Origin: Microcyclospora pomicola
Taxonomy: Eukaryota > Ascomycota > Dothideomycetes > Capnodiales
DNA: 64,000 nt
Reading direction: 5' to 3'
Assembly: GCA_002786065.1 (NCBI GenBank)
Contig: NHNY01000024.1
Span: 295,166 to 359,165, forward strand
How positions within the stretch are numbered: position 1 is the first letter of the stretch; each line of letters opens with the position of its first letter. Below the pieces are notes generated by a model that saw only the letters and a list, made by a program, of their open reading frames with translations, searched no databases and was not told where the DNA came from. Shown here piece by piece: positions 61,631 through 64,000 of the stretch. The position numbers were made by a program, and so were the translations under genes.

Positions 61631-64000
61631 TCAGGACTGTTGACCGGCCGGCGAAGTCCGTCGGCGCTTTTTGTCACCTGTTTGTGGTGTCGTGGCGCGG
61701 CGTCTAGCAGAGGACTTCCCTTTGACCGGCGTTACGAACGGGTTTGCTTGATTAAGGAAGTTTGCGCGCGTTTGTGCCTTAGATGGAGTCGCGCTTGGCG
61801 TTAGGGACGAAACGTTCCTCTTCGGTGGGCCGAAGATAGGTAGGGGAATCTTTCGCGGGGTGGTGCTAGGCTTGACCTTCAGTCGGGCGACGCCTTTGGT
61901 CAGAGGTTCTGGTGAAGAGTCCGACGAGTAGAATTCCGGAGGTAAGAACGGGTCTTCGGGCGCTTAGCGGCGCTTGCGGGCACTGGATCGGCTCCCTAAG
62001 TGCGTGGGCTCGCCAAGCTGGATGGTTGGTGACGTAGGCGTCGTTATGCTAGAGTCTAATTCCGCTATGTAGGAGTCCTCGGCGTCGTCAGAGGGCTTAG
62101 CAGACGACGGCAGCAAAGGCGGCAGGAGCTTCTAGAACTGATTCAGAGGCACGAGGGATTTGGTCTTCTTGCCGTTGTCTAGTGCTTGCTGTAAGAGGTC
62201 CTTCTTTGCATTCTATATACCTAAGGTCCTGTAGGTTTCCGCGGAGATAGGCAGGGGTCGTGCAGGGAGTTCCTTAGTACAGTCCCTGATGAGGTTCCTT
62301 GTGAAGCGGGAGGCGGTGTCTCGTGCTGCTATAGCTGCATTGAGACTCGCGGCTGCGGAACCGTCCAATCGGTCTGCAATCTTGCGGAGAGGGGCGGAGG
62401 ACTCCCTGTCGCGTCCGTCGGCTATCGCGCGGAGGAGCTCGGTAGTGCGTTGCATGTATGATACGCTGGACAGTAGAGCATAGAATGAGACCTGTGCCGT
62501 AGTGTTGACTGCCTAGAGTGCGTTGGAGTCCCTTGCGTTGGTCACTGTCCAGCTACGGTCCGACATCTCCTTAGGAATGCTGCGGGCGCTCCGTTTGGGC
62601 AGGAGGATCTCCCCGACGTCCGGCATGTCTGTATCGGAGTCGTCTGGTGCTGTGGAGGCTCGTCTCGCAAAGGTTCGCTTAGCGGAGGGTCGCTTTAGCG
62701 ATAGGAACTCGACTTCAGAAGGGTATGTGTAGCACAAGGTCGGGTAGACATCCGGGTCGAGCGGGTTCTAAATCAGGTTGATGTGGCGACTGCTGAGCTG
62801 ACTCCAGTTGATGTCCTTAACGATAAGGGGTTGCGGCGGGTTAGATGTAACGTCCTGTTGGACGATAGCCTGTCGGACGTTATCAGGGATCCGTCTATCA
62901 GTGTCGAGCATAAAGTCGTAAAACTCGTCGGAAACCCGGTCTATATCCACTGTCGCTAGGTAAGTGACGAGGTTCCACATGATAGGATTGTCGAGGTCCG
63001 CGCCGCATATCTCGCCGTTAGGGACTTTCTGCATGTAGCTGTTATAGGTATACCTCTCCCGCGAGTTGGGAGAGGTCTAAGGGAAGGAGCCTGAGGCGTC
63101 TTTCTCGGTTTGGTCTAGCTTAGCAGGCTCATCACGGAAGAGGTGTTTGATCTGTGCCTCCCCTATAAGGGAGTATGCTTAGTATATCTTCATTAGGTAC
63201 TAAGTTCCTTTGACTTTCACGACCGCTAGTAGTCCTAATTGTCTGCGAGCAGGGTACGGAAAACCCTGGCTCGTAAAATCTCCACCCCAGTGCTTGCTAA
63301 GGTGCTGCTTGCTGATGATATTGAAGCGATAGCAAAGCTTAGCGAGTCGTCCGACATGCATATCCATTAGCATGACTCTGGAAGGCGGGAGTTGTTCTCT
63401 ATTTGGGAGGAAGGATGGTAGCTAGCAAATAGTCGTGTACATAAGGAGATGCGCGGTCCGCTTTATGTCCATCTCGGAATGCGATGCCGGCTTAACCTCC
63501 GTAGAGGCGGTCTTCGCGCCGGGTGTCTATAGCTTATAGAAGGGCTTGCGGTGTCCTTGCGTACGGGGGTGTGCCATTCCGCCGCTAGCTATTGTGGTGA
63601 CTGGTTGTGCTTGAATAGGGTTGTTGTGCAGGTTTGTAGTAACGTTAAGGGCGGCCTCTAAGTGTTGGGGCCAGAGGTTGCGGAAGTCGACAAGTCCGTT
63701 GACGAGGTTTCGTGCAGCGAGACCGTAAGAACGAGCTTGCAGGACTGGTTCGCGTGAGGTGAAGCCGTAGGTTTGCAGGAGAATCGGGTAAATGATTTCT
63801 GCGAGTGATTGAACGAGGGTAGTAATGATCGGGTAACCAGTGCGCAAGTCGGTGTACTTTTCTTCGCAACGCTTAATGGAGCGAAGATCGGCGGACTCGA
63901 TCGCGAAGTCAGAAGTCGAGCGGAAAAGCGAGAGGTCGCAAACCACGTCCTCGTAAATGGAAAGGACTTGATCGGACTCCTTCTAACACACCAGGTGCTT
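61631..64000 (-). pseudogene. Long single-frame relic (about 790 codons) with eleven in-frame stops; element protein of unknown type
   Basis: One minus-strand frame stays continuous from the right edge to a TGA at 61631-61633, without any frameshift. It is interrupted at 63983, 63527, 63422, 63200, 63179, 63077, 62768, 62513, 62213, 62132 and 61964 (lowest base of each codon). Nine stops are TAG, two (63179, 61964) are TAA and none is TGA. Between them the translation has normal protein composition: a globular first part (DLRSIKRCEEKYTDLRTGY, YGLAARNLVNGLVDFRNLWP), a middle with MWNLVTYLATVDIDRVSDEF, an Ala/Arg-rich helical stretch (SLNAAIAARDTASRF), and a basic Ser/Pro/Thr-rich C-terminus (RSSARKRR, DKKRRRTSP). 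I do not recognise RT, RNase H, integrase, protease or a CCHC knuckle. Position before a 3' LTR suggests an element protein, perhaps structural. Its N-terminus is outside the window. Confidence 0.7.

Noticed and set aside
61225-64000. Plus-strand element with a 5' LTR at 61,225-61,500
   Set aside because: No primer-binding site follows and no plus-strand frame exists; the G tract and long frame are both on the minus strand.
61631-64000. Alternative genetic code with TAG as sense
   Set aside because: All intact genes in the window end with ordinary stops, including TAG (for example SDR and CUL3), so reassignment is not credible.

Overview
The window reads as nuclear DNA of a filamentous ascomycete, most likely a dothideomycete. 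Genes are compact, with introns of about 50-113 bp that have GTAxGT-like donors and CTAAC/CTGAC branch sites. The gene set includes fungus-specific families: the sterol glucosyltransferase Atg26, a Zn2Cys6 regulator, an Lte1-type RasGEF and an A-T-C NRPS-like enzyme. The right end is an AT-rich tract with the look of repeat-induced point mutation (RIP). The class is inferred from the general look of the proteins, not from a marker gene.

From 1 to 58,054 bp the window is gene-rich and mostly housekeeping. In order it holds: a pseudouridine-5'-phosphate glycosidase fused to a PfkB kinase (cut by the left edge); OST1 of the oligosaccharyltransferase; a secreted S41-type peptidase-like protein; a secreted GH47 alpha-mannosidase; Atg26; a UPC2-like Zn2Cys6 factor; a 900-residue protein of unknown function; an EI24/Rrt8-type membrane protein; the cleavage/polyadenylation factor Mpe1; a small heat-shock protein with a recognisable heat-shock promoter; the KxDL protein Kxd1; Sec18/NSF; an A-T-C synthetase; an MCT-type MFS transporter; a single-pass membrane protein; a short-chain dehydrogenase; an Lte1-like RasGEF; an intron-containing tRNA-Gly; a DUF1907/C11orf54-like protein; cullin-3; Zim17; and an RWD-domain protein. 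The A-T-C synthetase, the transporter and the dehydrogenase (33.1-44.2 kb) could be a small specialised-metabolite locus. Genes on both sides of it are housekeeping, so this is only a suggestion.

From about 58.1 kb the composition changes abruptly. About 3.1 kb of TpA-rich, gene-less DNA carries short runs of a 12-bp-phased motif, ACTAGT-N6-ACTAGT, recurring at more than ten sites. At 61,225 this ends at what looks like the 3' LTR (TGT...ACA, 276 bp) of a minus-strand LTR element, with a G-rich polypurine tract next to it. Behind it lies one continuous minus-strand frame of about 790 codons running off the right edge. It is broken by eleven in-frame stops (nine TAG, two TAA, no TGA) and by no frameshift. 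Its product is not recognised. This element and the phased motif are the least explained parts of the window.

Gene models were spliced by eye from frame continuity, GT/AG sites and known family motifs. Spans given include introns, and exon limits are in the evidence.
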